Of a stretch of DNA of 8,760 nucleotides, positions 1 to 6,372 are shown one piece after another; the first letter of the stretch is position 1; each line of letters opens with the position of its first letter. The DNA comes from Burkholderia sp. (GTDB lineage: Bacteria; Pseudomonadota; Gammaproteobacteria; Burkholderiales; Burkholderiaceae). The position numbers were made by a program, and so were the translations under genes. The DNA is taken from the NCBI GenBank assembly GCA_028292565.1, contig JAQGMD010000048.1, positions 1 through 8,760 on the forward strand. Reading direction: 5' to 3'. The notes under the pieces are model-generated. The model was not told where the DNA came from. It searched no databases and saw only the letters and a program-made list of their open reading frames with translations.

Positions 1-23
1 TGACGTTATGTTGTGAGCTTGCA

Positions 24-1295
24 TTATTTCATGAATGGCCCCCAGGTCGGCTCACGAACGTCGCCGGCCTGGGTGGTTAAACGATGCTTCACGCGGCCGT
101 CCACCGACACTACCGCGAGCGAACCGCGACGGCCCGATTCGGTTGCATACATGATGTACCTGCCGTTAGGCGCGAAACTGGGCGACTCGTCCTTCGCCGT
201 ATCGGACAAGCGTTGTTCCTGGCCGTTGGTCAGGTCCAGCGCATACAGTTGGAAGCGACCGTCGCGCCGGGAGACAAACGCGAGCGTCTTGCCGTCGGGC
301 GAAACGCGTGGGCTGATGTTGTAGCTGCCATTGAATGTGATGCGCTGCGCGTCGCCGCCGGAGGCACTCATCTTGTAGATCTGCGGACCACCACTGCGGT
401 CGCTGGTGAAATATATGTTCTGGCCGTCAGCAGAGAATTGCGGTTCGGTGTCGATGCCATTGGTGTTGGTGAGACGACGCAGGCCGCCGCCATCGGAATT
501 CACCGCGTACACCTGGGTCAGTCCGTCGCGCGACAATGCCAACGCGAGTTTCGATCCGTCCGGCGACCACGAAGGCGCCGAGTTGCTGCCTTTGTAGTTG
601 GCGAGGACGGTACGCTGACGGTTCACCAGGTTCTGCACGTACACCACCGGCTTCTTGTTTTCGAAGGACACATACGCGACCCTGGTGCCGTCCGGCGACC
701 AGGCCGGGGAAATGATAGGCTCGTTCGAACGCAATGCCATCTGCGTGCCTTCACCGTCCGAGTCGGCGACTTCCAGGCGATACTCGTTCCCGACCTTGGT
801 GACATATGCGATGCGCGTGGCGAAAGCGCCGCGCACGCCGATCAGCTTTTCATAGATATCGTCTGCGATCTTGTGCGCAGCGACCCGCAGTCGGTCGGGG
901 CCCGCAGCCTGCCCAAAGCCCGATAGCTGGGCCGACTTCAGGGTATCCACCAGTCGATAGCGGACATCGAAGCGGCCGTCCGCCAGGCGCTGTACGCTGC
1001 CAACCACGAGCGCATCCACCCCGCGCGTCTTCCATTCATCGAAATTGATCTGCGTGGTTTCCGACATCGCATTGCCGGTATCGACGATTTTGAAGTAGCC
1101 GCTGCGGTCAAGATCGGCCTTGATGATGGCAGTGACCTGTTGCGGAGCGATTGACTCGTCCGCAAAGGCGGCAATCGCGATCGGTATCTGGTTGGCGCCG
1201 ACGCCGGACGTTTCGACTCTCAATTGTGCATGGACCAGCGTGCTGGCGGAGAAGGCGAGCACGACGAGTCCGCGTAGGAAGAAGTTTTTTGTCAT
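24..1295 (-). CDS. tolB: Tol-Pal system periplasmic protein TolB
   Basis: TolB is the periplasmic component of the Tol-Pal envelope complex; it binds Pal and OmpA-type proteins and is released by energised TolA during outer-membrane constriction. The 423-residue protein has a clear signal peptide: K3 and R8, a hydrophobic core at 10-20, and a likely cut after VHA at residue 23. The TolB N-terminal domain follows (about 24-160). The C-terminal six-bladed propeller (about 165-423) shows repeated blade motifs: WSPDG at 199 and 243, FSADG at 287, VSPDG at 331 and FAPNG at 374. The chain ends in the family-like WGPFMK. Length is normal for the family. The start lies 6 bp after the tolA stop and has no clear Shine-Dalgarno sequence, so translational coupling is likely; the signal peptide supports the start. 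pal is expected just beyond the left edge. Confidence 0.97.
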   Translation of the reverse strand: MTKNFFLRGLVVLAFSASTLVHAQLRVETSGVGANQIPIAIAAFADESIAPQQVTAIIKADLDRSGYFKIVDTGNAMSETTQINFDEWKTRGVDALVVGSVQRLADGRFDVRYRLVDTLKSAQLSGFGQAAGPDRLRVAAHKIADDIYEKLIGVRGAFATRIAYVTKVGNEYRLEVADSDGEGTQMALRSNEPIISPAWSPDGTRVAYVSFENKKPVVYVQNLVNRQRTVLANYKGSNSAPSWSPDGSKLALALSRDGLTQVYAVNSDGGGLRRLTNTNGIDTEPQFSADGQNIYFTSDRSGGPQIYKMSASGGDAQRITFNGSYNISPRVSPDGKTLAFVSRRDGRFQLYALDLTNGQEQRLSDTAKDESPSFAPNGRYIMYATESGRRGSLAVVSVDGRVKHRLTTQAGDVREPTWGPFMK

Positions 1296-1301
1296 AGTTG
1301 G

Positions 1302-2237
1302 TTACTGGTCTTTTGGTCTGTGTATGCCGATAAAGGTCGATGGTACAGCACCCGATTTATCCTTGGGGTAAGGCTGCGACTTCTCAATCGCTCGTTTGAC
1401 GGCCTCGTCAAAGCCGGGCACACCCGAAGATTTAACTTTGCGCATACCGGCCACCGATCCATCCGGCAACAATTGGACCTCGTATTCCACCGCTTGATTC
1501 CCGGTCATTGCATCCGAAACATTGAAGTTGATGTTCGATTTGATTTTCGCGCCTACACGCTGCGCATAGCTCGCATCGCCGCGGCCGCCTTGGGATTTGG
1601 GAGCATCGCCTGCACCGCCTGTCCCGGCCACGCCGGTAATGCGGCGCATCTCCTCATCACGCGCTTTGGCCAGCAACTGTTCCTCCGCTTCGTCCTCTTT
1701 GCGTTTTTTCTCGGCGGCAGCCTTCTTCGCCTGCGCTTCTTTCTCCAGCCGCTCTTTTTCCTCGGCCTTTTTCTTTGCGAGCTTTTCTTCTTCTTCCTTC
1801 TGTTTCTGCTTCTTGAGCCGTTCTTCTTCTTCTTTTTTGAGCTTGGCCTGTTTCTCTTCCTCGGCTTTTTGTTTCGCCAGTTTTTCTTCTTCGAGACGCT
1901 TTTGCTCCGCTTTACGCTTTTTCTCCTGTTCAAGCGCGATATCCGGCTTGGCAACCGGCGGCTCGGGTTTGATGACAGGCGGCTCTTTTACTTCCTGTTT
2001 TGGCGCTTCTTTGACTTCAGGTTTTGGTTCTGGTTCCGCCACAGGCCGGGGCTGCGGCGCGGCCTCGCGTGTTTGCGGACTCCAGACCTCAGCCTCGATG
2101 GCAATTGGTGTTTCGCTCTGCCAGCGTATGCCGATCCAGAGAAAGGCCACCAATGCGGCATGCACCAGCGCCGCAAGCGTAATCGCACGCCAGCGTCCAG
2201 GTTCCTTCGGTACGGTATAGGGGGTTGCGTCGATCAT
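1302..2237 (-). CDS. tolA: Tol-Pal system inner-membrane/periplasmic linker TolA
   Basis: TolA is anchored in the inner membrane, is energised by TolQR and reaches across the periplasm to TolB/Pal. The 311 residues show the three-part plan. Domain I is a short cytoplasmic tail plus one membrane helix at about 18-36. A Pro/Glu/Lys-rich stretch (56-100) leads into domain II, a long Lys/Glu/Ala-rich helix or coiled coil at about 101-198. A Gly-rich linker (202-220) precedes domain III (221-311), a TonB-like fold with YEVQLLPDGSV near 252 and a C-terminal PGFDEAVKRAI segment at 274-284. It sits between tolR (7-bp gap) and tolB (6-bp gap). The K/E repeats make the DNA of domain II strongly purine-rich on the coding strand. 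The helix is shorter than in E. coli TolA, as I recall for betaproteobacteria. Confidence 0.95.
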   Translation of the reverse strand: MIDATPYTVPKEPGRWRAITLAALVHAALVAFLWIGIRWQSETPIAIEAEVWSPQTREAAPQPRPVAEPEPKPEVKEAPKQEVKEPPVIKPEPPVAKPDIALEQEKKRKAEQKRLEEEKLAKQKAEEEKQAKLKKEEEERLKKQKQKEEEEKLAKKKAEEKERLEKEAQAKKAAAEKKRKEDEAEEQLLAKARDEEMRRITGVAGTGGAGDAPKSQGGRGDASYAQRVGAKIKSNINFNVSDAMTGNQAVEYEVQLLPDGSVAGMRKVKSSGVPGFDEAVKRAIEKSQPYPKDKSGAVPSTFIGIHRPKDQ

Positions 2238-2244
2238 AGAGCCA

Positions 2245-2682
2245 TCACTGTTTGGTCGCGAGCCCCACCCGGTTGATACCGAGTTTCTTCGCTTCGGAGA
2301 TCACCTGGATCACCTCATCGTATTTAATGTCCTTGTCGGCCGAGATCATCACCGGCATATCCGGATTGGCTTCATGGAATGCCGATAGTTTCTGCAGCAG
2401 CGCAAAGCGGTTAGCCGTTTTTTCCTGCAGTCCGCTGCCGCTCTTCTGTCCATTGATGCCGATGGTGGCGCTGGTATCCGGCTTGAGCACGATCTGAATG
2501 TACTCCGTCGGTGGCAGCGCTGACTTGCTCGCGGTCGGCAGGTTGATGACACCCGGATTCGTCAGCGGCGCAGCTACCATGAAAATGACGAGCAATACCA
2601 GCATCACGTCGATATACGGCACGACGTTTATTTCGGACTTGAATTTGCGGGTGCGTCCGCCGCGCATGGAAGTGTTCGCCAT
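2245..2682 (-). CDS. tolR: Tol-Pal system proton-channel subunit TolR (ExbD family)
   Basis: TolR is the small single-span partner of TolQ. Together they form the proton-driven motor that energises TolA. The 145-residue protein has a basic cytoplasmic N-terminus (R7, R10, R12, K13), one membrane helix at about 20-38 and a periplasmic ExbD/TolR domain at about 60-145. Asp25, in VPYIDVML, matches the conserved membrane aspartate of the family (Asp23 in E. coli) that takes part in proton transfer. The C-terminal segment MISADKDIKYDEVIQVI is characteristic. Its start codon overlaps the tolQ stop by one base (TAATG), which indicates translational coupling with its stoichiometric partner. Confidence 0.96.
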   Translation of the reverse strand: MANTSMRGGRTRKFKSEINVVPYIDVMLVLLVIFMVAAPLTNPGVINLPTASKSALPPTEYIQIVLKPDTSATIGINGQKSGSGLQEKTANRFALLQKLSAFHEANPDMPVMISADKDIKYDEVIQVISEAKKLGINRVGLATKQ

Positions 2683-3383
2683 TAGCGCGCCTGCCGTTGC
2701 AAGATGTTGGAAAACTCTTCGATGAAGCTTTCAAAGCGAATCGCCAGGCGATCGATGTCATGCGAATAGCGGTTGTAGGCGACCACAGCGGGGATCGCGG
2801 CAAACAGTCCGATGGCGGTTGCAATCAGCGCTTCCGCAATGCCAGGCGCCACCGAGGCGAGCGTCGCCTGCTGCACATTGGCCAGGCCGCGAAACGCGTT
2901 CATGATGCCCCACACGGTCCCGAACAAACCGACGTACGGCGACACCGAGCCCACCGACGCGAGGAAAGCCAGGTGCGATTCCAGCGCATCCATCTCACGT
3001 TGGTAGGCTGCGCGCATCGCGCGCCGCGCACCATCGACCAGGCTGCCTTGATCGGCCGCGCCCCTGCTTGCGAACGACATTTTGATCTTGTTGAACTCGC
3101 TCATGCCCGACTCGAAAATACGCTCCAGGGCGCCGCTGTCGCCCGCGCTTTTGCGTCGATTCGAAGTGGCGTCTTCGTACAGCGAGTTAAGATTGCCGCC
3201 CGACCAAAAGGCGCGCTCGAAATCCTCGGTCTGCGTCTGCGCGTTTTTGATCGCGAACATTTTCCGGAAAATATATGTCCAGCTCATGATCGAAACCACT
3301 AACAGCAACGCCATCACAAGTTGCACGAGTAGCGAGGCATTGCTGATGAGGGTGATGAAGGAAAGATCTTGTGTAACGGTCAT
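2682..3383 (-). CDS. tolQ: Tol-Pal system proton-channel subunit TolQ (ExbB/MotA family)
   Basis: TolQ forms the multimeric inner-membrane channel around TolR dimers. The 233 residues carry three membrane segments: about 15-37, 138-163 and 173-203, with a large cytoplasmic loop between the first two. The signature SVSPYVGLFGTVWGIMNAF is at 146-164, and GIAEALIATAIGLFAAIPA at 181-199, as in other TolQ/ExbB proteins. Length matches the family (about 230). It begins 85 bp or so after the ybgC stop, the only real gap in the gene run. The ribosome-binding sequence is weak (AAAGAT). The start agrees with the usual length before the first helix. Confidence 0.97.
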   Translation of the reverse strand: MTVTQDLSFITLISNASLLVQLVMALLLVVSIMSWTYIFRKMFAIKNAQTQTEDFERAFWSGGNLNSLYEDATSNRRKSAGDSGALERIFESGMSEFNKIKMSFASRGAADQGSLVDGARRAMRAAYQREMDALESHLAFLASVGSVSPYVGLFGTVWGIMNAFRGLANVQQATLASVAPGIAEALIATAIGLFAAIPAVVAYNRYSHDIDRLAIRFESFIEEFSNILQRQAR

Positions 3384-3410
3384 GGCTTATCTTTAAAGGC
3401 TGAAAGACTG

Positions 3411-3416
3411 ATTGTA
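3411..3416 (-). promoter_or_regulatory. Possible internal promoter (-10) before tolQ
   Basis: The gap between ybgC and tolQ (3384-3468) has on the minus strand a TACAAT hexamer, a five-of-six match to the sigma70 -10 box. It lies about 27 bp before the tolQ start. No convincing -35 box stands 16-18 bp further up (GTCGGA at 17 bp). I see no terminator in this gap, so read-through from ybgC is expected and this would only be a booster promoter. Confidence 0.22.
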
Positions 3417-3468
3417 TTCGCAAAGGCAGCTCATCCGACTCTCGTCGTCAGCACTGCGCGATAGGGGG

Positions 3469-3891
3469 TCACCCGGCATCTCTTATTTTCGCTAATACGT
3501 CGTCCGGGATTGGACTGGGCCTGAATGTCTCGGCATCCACGCAACCGACCCTGATGCGTCCGGTGCTGAGCAACTGCATCTGCGTGCCGCTCATGCGCCA
3601 GGCCTGTTGCACGAATTGTACCGAAGCTTTGCCCAGCTTTTCTATTGTTACAGTTAGTTTCAGTTCATCGTCCAGCCTGGCCGGAGCATGGTAATCGACG
3701 GCTGTGCTTTTGACGACAAACATCACGCGATGCGACTCCGTGAGCGCCTGCTGGCTCACGCCTGCGGCGCGCAGCCATTCGGTCCGCGCGCGCTCGAAGA
3801 ACTTCAGATAGTTCGCATAAAAGACCACGCCGCCGGTATCGGTATCTTCGTAATACACGCGGATGGTCCAGGTAAACTCCGGGGCCATCAT
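3469..3891 (-). CDS. ybgC: Tol-Pal-associated acyl-CoA thioesterase YbgC (hotdog fold)
   Basis: YbgC is a cytoplasmic 4-hydroxybenzoyl-CoA thioesterase-like enzyme encoded with tol genes in many proteobacteria; it hydrolyses acyl-CoAs and has been linked to phospholipid metabolism. The motif RVYYEDTDTGGVVFYANYL holds the family catalytic Asp (second Asp of DTD), followed by FERARTEWLR and later VDYHAPARLDDEL. The reading frame is open to an ATG at 3930, giving 153 residues. I prefer the ATG at 3891 (140 residues): it puts eight residues before the IRVYYEDTD core, as in E. coli YbgC (recalled sequence), and the ATG at 3930 has no visible Shine-Dalgarno. The site at 3891 is only weakly supported (GGACGGA upstream). 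A further ATG follows immediately. Where E. coli has His seven residues after the catalytic Asp, this protein has Tyr. Confidence 0.93.
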   Translation of the reverse strand: MMAPEFTWTIRVYYEDTDTGGVVFYANYLKFFERARTEWLRAAGVSQQALTESHRVMFVVKSTAVDYHAPARLDDELKLTVTIEKLGKASVQFVQQAWRMSGTQMQLLSTGRIRVGCVDAETFRPSPIPDDVLAKIRDAG

Positions 3892-3933
3892 CGAATCCGT
3901 CCGAGGCCCTGCGTCCTGCGTGTTGATCATTCG

Positions 3934-4680
3934 TTAAAGATTCCGCTTGATTGTGAAGGGTGAAAATGCCTGGCAGGTGGGCATCATTTCGATGTAGTTG
4001 ATATTCACATGCGGCGGCAGGGTCGCAATCCAGTACGCGCTTTCCGCAATATCTTTCGCCGTCAGCGGCACGGTGCCTTCGTATACCTTGGCCGCCGCCG
4101 CATCGTTCTTGAGTCGCACGTTGGAAAACTCGGTGCCTCCGCAAAGGCCGGGCGCGATATTCGTCGCGCGTACACCAGTGCCGACCAGGTCCGCACGGAG
4201 GTTAAGCGTGAACTGGTCGACGAAGGCCTTGGTGGCGCCATACACATTCCCTCCCGGGTAGGGGTAGGCGCCCGCGACTGATCCGAGATTGATGACGGTG
4301 CCACGGCCACGTGCAACCATATCCGGCAGCACCAGGCGTGTAATTGTGACCAGGCCCTTGCAGTTCGTGTCGATCATCGTCTCCCACTCTTCGAGCGACG
4401 CCTTATGCGCGGGCTCGATGCCGAGCGCGAGACCGGCATTGTTGATGAGTACATCGATTTCCTTCCAGTCGGCGGGCAGCGCAGCAATACCCTTCTCGAC
4501 CGACGCCTTTTGAGTCACATCCATTTCAATCGGCAGTATCAGCGGTCCGAGTTCTGCAGCAAGGGCATCCAGACGTTCTTTTCGACGGCCGGTAGCAATC
4601 ACTTTGTGACCTTGACTCACAAACTTGCGCGCCATCTCGGCGCCGAAGCCGGATGTAGCCCCTGTAATCAACACAATCAT
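3934..4680 (-). CDS. ydfG: YdfG-like NADP-dependent short-chain dehydrogenase (3-hydroxy acid / L-allo-threonine dehydrogenase)
   Basis: This is a classical short-chain dehydrogenase of 248 residues, the YdfG length. The cofactor motif TGATSGFG is at 6-13, TGRR at 30-33 suggests NADP(H) preference, and NNAG is at 80-83. The catalytic Ser134, Tyr147 and Lys151 (in YGATK) fall at the same numbers as in E. coli YdfG. Long blocks match YdfG as I remember it: NNAGLALG, EPAHKAS, WETMIDTN, GGNVYGATKAFV, GGTEFSNVR and HVNIN plus EMMP. YdfG oxidises L-allo-threonine, L-serine and 3-hydroxy acids and can reduce malonic semialdehyde. The exact substrate here is inferred. The start has a good ribosome-binding site. 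Its stop is close to the start of ybgC, so it appears to be the first gene of the tol transcript. Confidence 0.9.
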   Translation of the reverse strand: MIVLITGATSGFGAEMARKFVSQGHKVIATGRRKERLDALAAELGPLILPIEMDVTQKASVEKGIAALPADWKEIDVLINNAGLALGIEPAHKASLEEWETMIDTNCKGLVTITRLVLPDMVARGRGTVINLGSVAGAYPYPGGNVYGATKAFVDQFTLNLRADLVGTGVRATNIAPGLCGGTEFSNVRLKNDAAAAKVYEGTVPLTAKDIAESAYWIATLPPHVNINYIEMMPTCQAFSPFTIKRNL

Positions 4681-4686
4681 GAGATG

Positions 4687-4691
4687 TCCTT
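4687..4691 (-). promoter_or_regulatory. Ribosome-binding site of the ydfG-like gene
   Basis: On the minus strand AAGGA lies 6 bases before the ATG at 4680. It is the clearest Shine-Dalgarno sequence in the minus-strand gene run and fixes this start, in keeping with its being the first gene of the transcript. Confidence 0.75.
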
Positions 4692-4715
4692 AATGTAGGT
4701 TCGCAGAATCCCAAA

Positions 4716-4721
4716 ATTGTA
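4716..4721 (-). promoter_or_regulatory. Possible -10 box for the ydfG-ybgC-tol transcript
   Basis: TACAAT on the minus strand, 35 bases before the ydfG-like start, is a five-of-six match to the sigma70 -10 box. The hexamer 17 bp upstream (GGGGCA) is a poor -35 box, so this call is weak. No better promoter was seen between the two divergent genes for this strand. Confidence 0.35.
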
Positions 4722-4747
4722 GCCGAATGGCGAAATTGTGCCCCGGG

Positions 4748-4769
4748 CCATGCTCCGGCTGGAGCGTGG
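4748..4769. repeat. Inverted repeat between the divergent promoters
   Basis: CCATGCTCC and GGAGCGTGG form a 9-bp dyad (eight Watson-Crick pairs and one G-T) around a GGCT loop. No T-run follows it on either strand, so it does not look like an intrinsic terminator. It lies upstream of both promoter candidates, where a DNA-binding regulator could act on ydfG, on glyA, or on both. Function unknown. Confidence 0.5.
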
Positions 4770-4782
4770 GGCGCCTGCCGTC

Positions 4783-4811
4783 TTGCTGAAATCGCCGGCG
4801 TATCTTACAAT
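4783..4811 (+). promoter_or_regulatory. Sigma70-like promoter of the glyA riboswitch leader
   Basis: TTGCTG (4783-4788) and TACAAT (4806-4811) are separated by exactly 17 bp. The -10 box matches five of six consensus bases; the -35 box matches only its TTG. Transcription would begin near 4818, about 8 bases before the first P1 base of the riboswitch. That fit between promoter and RNA start supports the call. Confidence 0.6.
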
Positions 4812-4825
4812 TTACAACCATTTCA

Positions 4826-4920
4826 TCTCACGTAACTGGCGAAAAGCCGGACCGACGGTCCCGGCGACAAGGTGGAAACCCACCGGGGAACGTGAGAATT
4901 CTTAGCCGTTCGCCTGGGCA
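4826..4920 (+). ncRNA. ZTP riboswitch (pfl motif) in the glyA leader
   Basis: ZTP riboswitches sense ZTP/ZMP, which builds up when 10-formyl-tetrahydrofolate is short, and turn on folate and purine genes such as glyA. P1 is a perfect 8-bp helix (TCTCACGT 4826-4833 with ACGTGAGA 4890-4897). The conserved ACTGGCG box is at 4835-4841. P2 is GGTGG 4871-4875 with CCACC 4880-4884 around an AAAC loop, followed by GGGGA, giving the CCACCGGGGA signature (4880-4889). The distal element GCCGTTCGCCTGGGC (4905-4919) forms P3 (GCC with GGC). Its loop CGCC (4911-4914) can pair with GGCG (4838-4841), the expected pseudoknot. A further hairpin lies between the CTGGCG box and P2 (4846-4865). The gene downstream is glyA, a known target class. 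Identification is from memory of the motif, without a covariance-model search. Confidence 0.92.
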
Positions 4921-4962
4921 GCCACAAATGGAACGCACGACTGAGGCTGCCTGTCACTTTTT
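4915..4962 (+). terminator. Riboswitch expression-platform hairpin overlapping P3
   Basis: GGCAGCC (4917-4923) pairs with GGCTGCC (4945-4951). The helix can be lengthened by G-T pairs at its base and by CA/TG beyond an A-A mismatch. A run of five T (4958-4962) follows after a few bases. The 5' arm contains the GGC that closes P3 of the ZTP aptamer, so hairpin and ligand-bound aptamer exclude each other. This suits a terminator that forms without ZTP. The spacer before the T-run is longer than ideal, so efficiency is uncertain. Confidence 0.55.
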
Positions 4963-5001
4963 CCCATGGCCCTCATTCGATTCAGAGTTTCCGACAAAGA
5001 G

Positions 5002-5050
5002 CCGGTGCGCTTTTTCGCTTAGCCCGACACGCGCGCGGGACTTTTGTTTT
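5002..5050 (+). terminator. Second terminator-like hairpin in the glyA leader
   Basis: 5002-5010 pairs with 5031-5039 (GTGCGC with GCGCGC plus CC with GG, with one G-G mismatch and one G-T pair), with a 20-base loop. ACTTTTGTTTT follows directly (5040-5050). It has a closer T-rich tail than the hairpin at 4915 but a long loop. It does not overlap the aptamer. It could be a second attenuator or simply leader structure. Confidence 0.35.
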
Positions 5051-5087
5051 AAGCTCACGGCAACCCGGTTTTGCATATTCAATCGAT

Positions 5088-5092
5088 TGGAG
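5088..5092 (+). promoter_or_regulatory. Ribosome-binding site of glyA
   Basis: TGGAG is placed 6 bases before the ATG at 5099. This decides the glyA start: the same frame is open upstream to a GTG at 4892, but that GTG lies inside the P1 helix of the riboswitch. Confidence 0.8.
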
Positions 5093-5098
5093 TTTTTC

Positions 5099-6343
5099 AT
5101 GTTCGCAAAAGACCACACCATCGCCAAAGTTGATCCTGAACTTTGGTCTGCCATTCAATCCGAAAACGAGCGCCAGCAAGATCACATCGAACTGATCGCA
5201 TCGGAAAACTACACCTCGCCCGCGGTGATGGAAGCGCAAGGCTCGCAACTCACCAACAAATATGCGGAAGGCTATCCCGGCAAGCGCTACTACGGCGGCT
5301 GCGAATTCGTCGACATCGCCGAGACGCTGGCGATCAACCGCCTGAAGGAATTGTTCGGCGCCGAAGCCGCCAACGTGCAGCCAAATTCCGGCTCGCAGGC
5401 GAACCAGGGCGTGTTCTTCGCCATGCTGAAACCGGGTGACACCATCATGGGTATGTCGCTGGCGGAAGGTGGCCACCTGACCCACGGGATGGCCCTCAAC
5501 ATGTCCGGCAAATGGTTTAATGTCGTTTCGTACGGTTTGAACGAAAAAGAGGAAATCGATTACGAAGCGATGGAGCGCCTCGCGCGCGAGAAGAAGCCGA
5601 AGCTGATCATCGCCGGCGCATCCGCTTATGCATTGCGCATCGACTTCGAGCGCTTCGCCAAAATCGCGAAAGAAGTCGGCGCCTATTTCATGGTTGACAT
5701 GGCGCACTACGCCGGCCTGATCGCCGCAGGCGTTTATCCGAACCCGGTGCCGCATGCCGACTTCGTCACCTCCACTACGCACAAATCGCTGCGCGGACCG
5801 CGCGGCGGCTTCATCCTGATGAAAGCCGAGCATGAAAAGGCCATCAATTCCGCCATTTTCCCCGGCATCCAGGGTGGTCCGCTGATGCATGTGATCGCCG
5901 GCAAGGCGGTCGCATTCAAGGAGGCCCTGACCCCTGAGTTCAAGGGTTACCAGGAACAAGTCTTGAAGAACGCGGATGCATTGGCCAAGGCGCTGATCGC
6001 GCGCGGCTTACGCATCGTATCCGGCCGCACTGAATCGCACGTCATGCTGGTCGACCTGCGCGCCAAAAAGATTACCGGCAAGGAAGCGGAAGCGATCCTC
6101 GGCAGCGCGCATATGACTTGCAACAAAAACGCGATCCCGAATGATCCGGAAAAGCCGTTCGTCACATCCGGCATCCGTCTCGGCAGTCCAGCGATGACCA
6201 CGCGCGGCTTCAAGGAAGCGGAAGCAACCAAGGTCGGCAACCTGATAGCTGACGTGCTCGACAATCCGCACGATGCCGCGACAATTGAACGGGTCAAAGC
6301 GGAAGTCAGGAAATTGACGGAGCTATTCCGTGTCTATGCATAA
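5099..6343 (+). CDS. glyA: Serine hydroxymethyltransferase
   Basis: GlyA converts L-serine and tetrahydrofolate to glycine and 5,10-methylene-tetrahydrofolate, the main one-carbon source of the cell. It is cytoplasmic, PLP-dependent and dimeric. The 414-residue protein has the usual length. The PLP lysine is Lys229 in [14 protein letters not shown], with Asp200 and His203 (VDMAHYAG) holding the cofactor and His126 (EGGHLTHG) stacking on it. Ser35, Tyr55, Glu57 and Tyr65 lie at E. coli numbers, and the carboxylate-binding Arg is R360 in [14 protein letters not shown]. The ATG at 5099 is chosen for its TGGAG site and because [16 protein letters not shown] is a normal family N-terminus; 69 further in-frame codons upstream are leader RNA. 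Expression is probably controlled by the ZTP riboswitch in its leader. Confidence 0.98.
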   Translation: MFAKDHTIAKVDPELWSAIQSENERQQDHIELIASENYTSPAVMEAQGSQLTNKYAEGYPGKRYYGGCEFVDIAETLAINRLKELFGAEAANVQPNSGSQANQGVFFAMLKPGDTIMGMSLAEGGHLTHGMALNMSGKWFNVVSYGLNEKEEIDYEAMERLAREKKPKLIIAGASAYALRIDFERFAKIAKEVGAYFMVDMAHYAGLIAAGVYPNPVPHADFVTSTTHKSLRGPRGGFILMKAEHEKAINSAIFPGIQGGPLMHVIAGKAVAFKEALTPEFKGYQEQVLKNADALAKALIARGLRIVSGRTESHVMLVDLRAKKITGKEAEAILGSAHMTCNKNAIPNDPEKPFVTSGIRLGSPAMTTRGFKEAEATKVGNLIADVLDNPHDAATIERVKAEVRKLTELFRVYA

Positions 6344-6372
6344 AATGTAACACCTCGCACGCCGTCCGTCGT

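Noticed and set aside
1..23. Start of pal downstream of tolB
   Set aside because: Only 23 bases remain past the tolB stop, with no start codon on the minus strand that I can assign to pal.
84..926. 280-residue open frame on the plus strand opposite tolB
   Set aside because: Composition (Arg/Val/His-rich) and position fit an antisense shadow of tolB.
1320..2276. 318-residue open frame on the plus strand opposite tolA
   Set aside because: Its Phe/Leu runs are just the complement of the Lys/Glu codons of tolA; no ribosome site or family resemblance.
3892..3930. 13-residue upstream extension of YbgC from the ATG at 3930
   Set aside because: No ribosome site, and the added residues are absent in YbgC proteins I can recall; kept as an alternative start only.
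4826..4920. Glycine or tetrahydrofolate riboswitch before glyA
   Set aside because: No tandem glycine aptamers or THF-aptamer features; the ACTGGCG, CCACCGGGGA and CGCCTGGGC boxes point to the ZTP class.
4892..5098. GTG-started N-terminal extension of GlyA by 69 residues
   Set aside because: The GTG lies in the P1 helix of the riboswitch, the extra residues resemble no SHMT N-terminus, and the ATG at 5099 has a good ribosome site and gives the normal 414 residues.
4982..5959. 325-residue open frame on the minus strand opposite glyA
   Set aside because: Antisense shadow of a GC-rich, well-conserved gene; it also crosses the riboswitch leader and has no recognisable domain.
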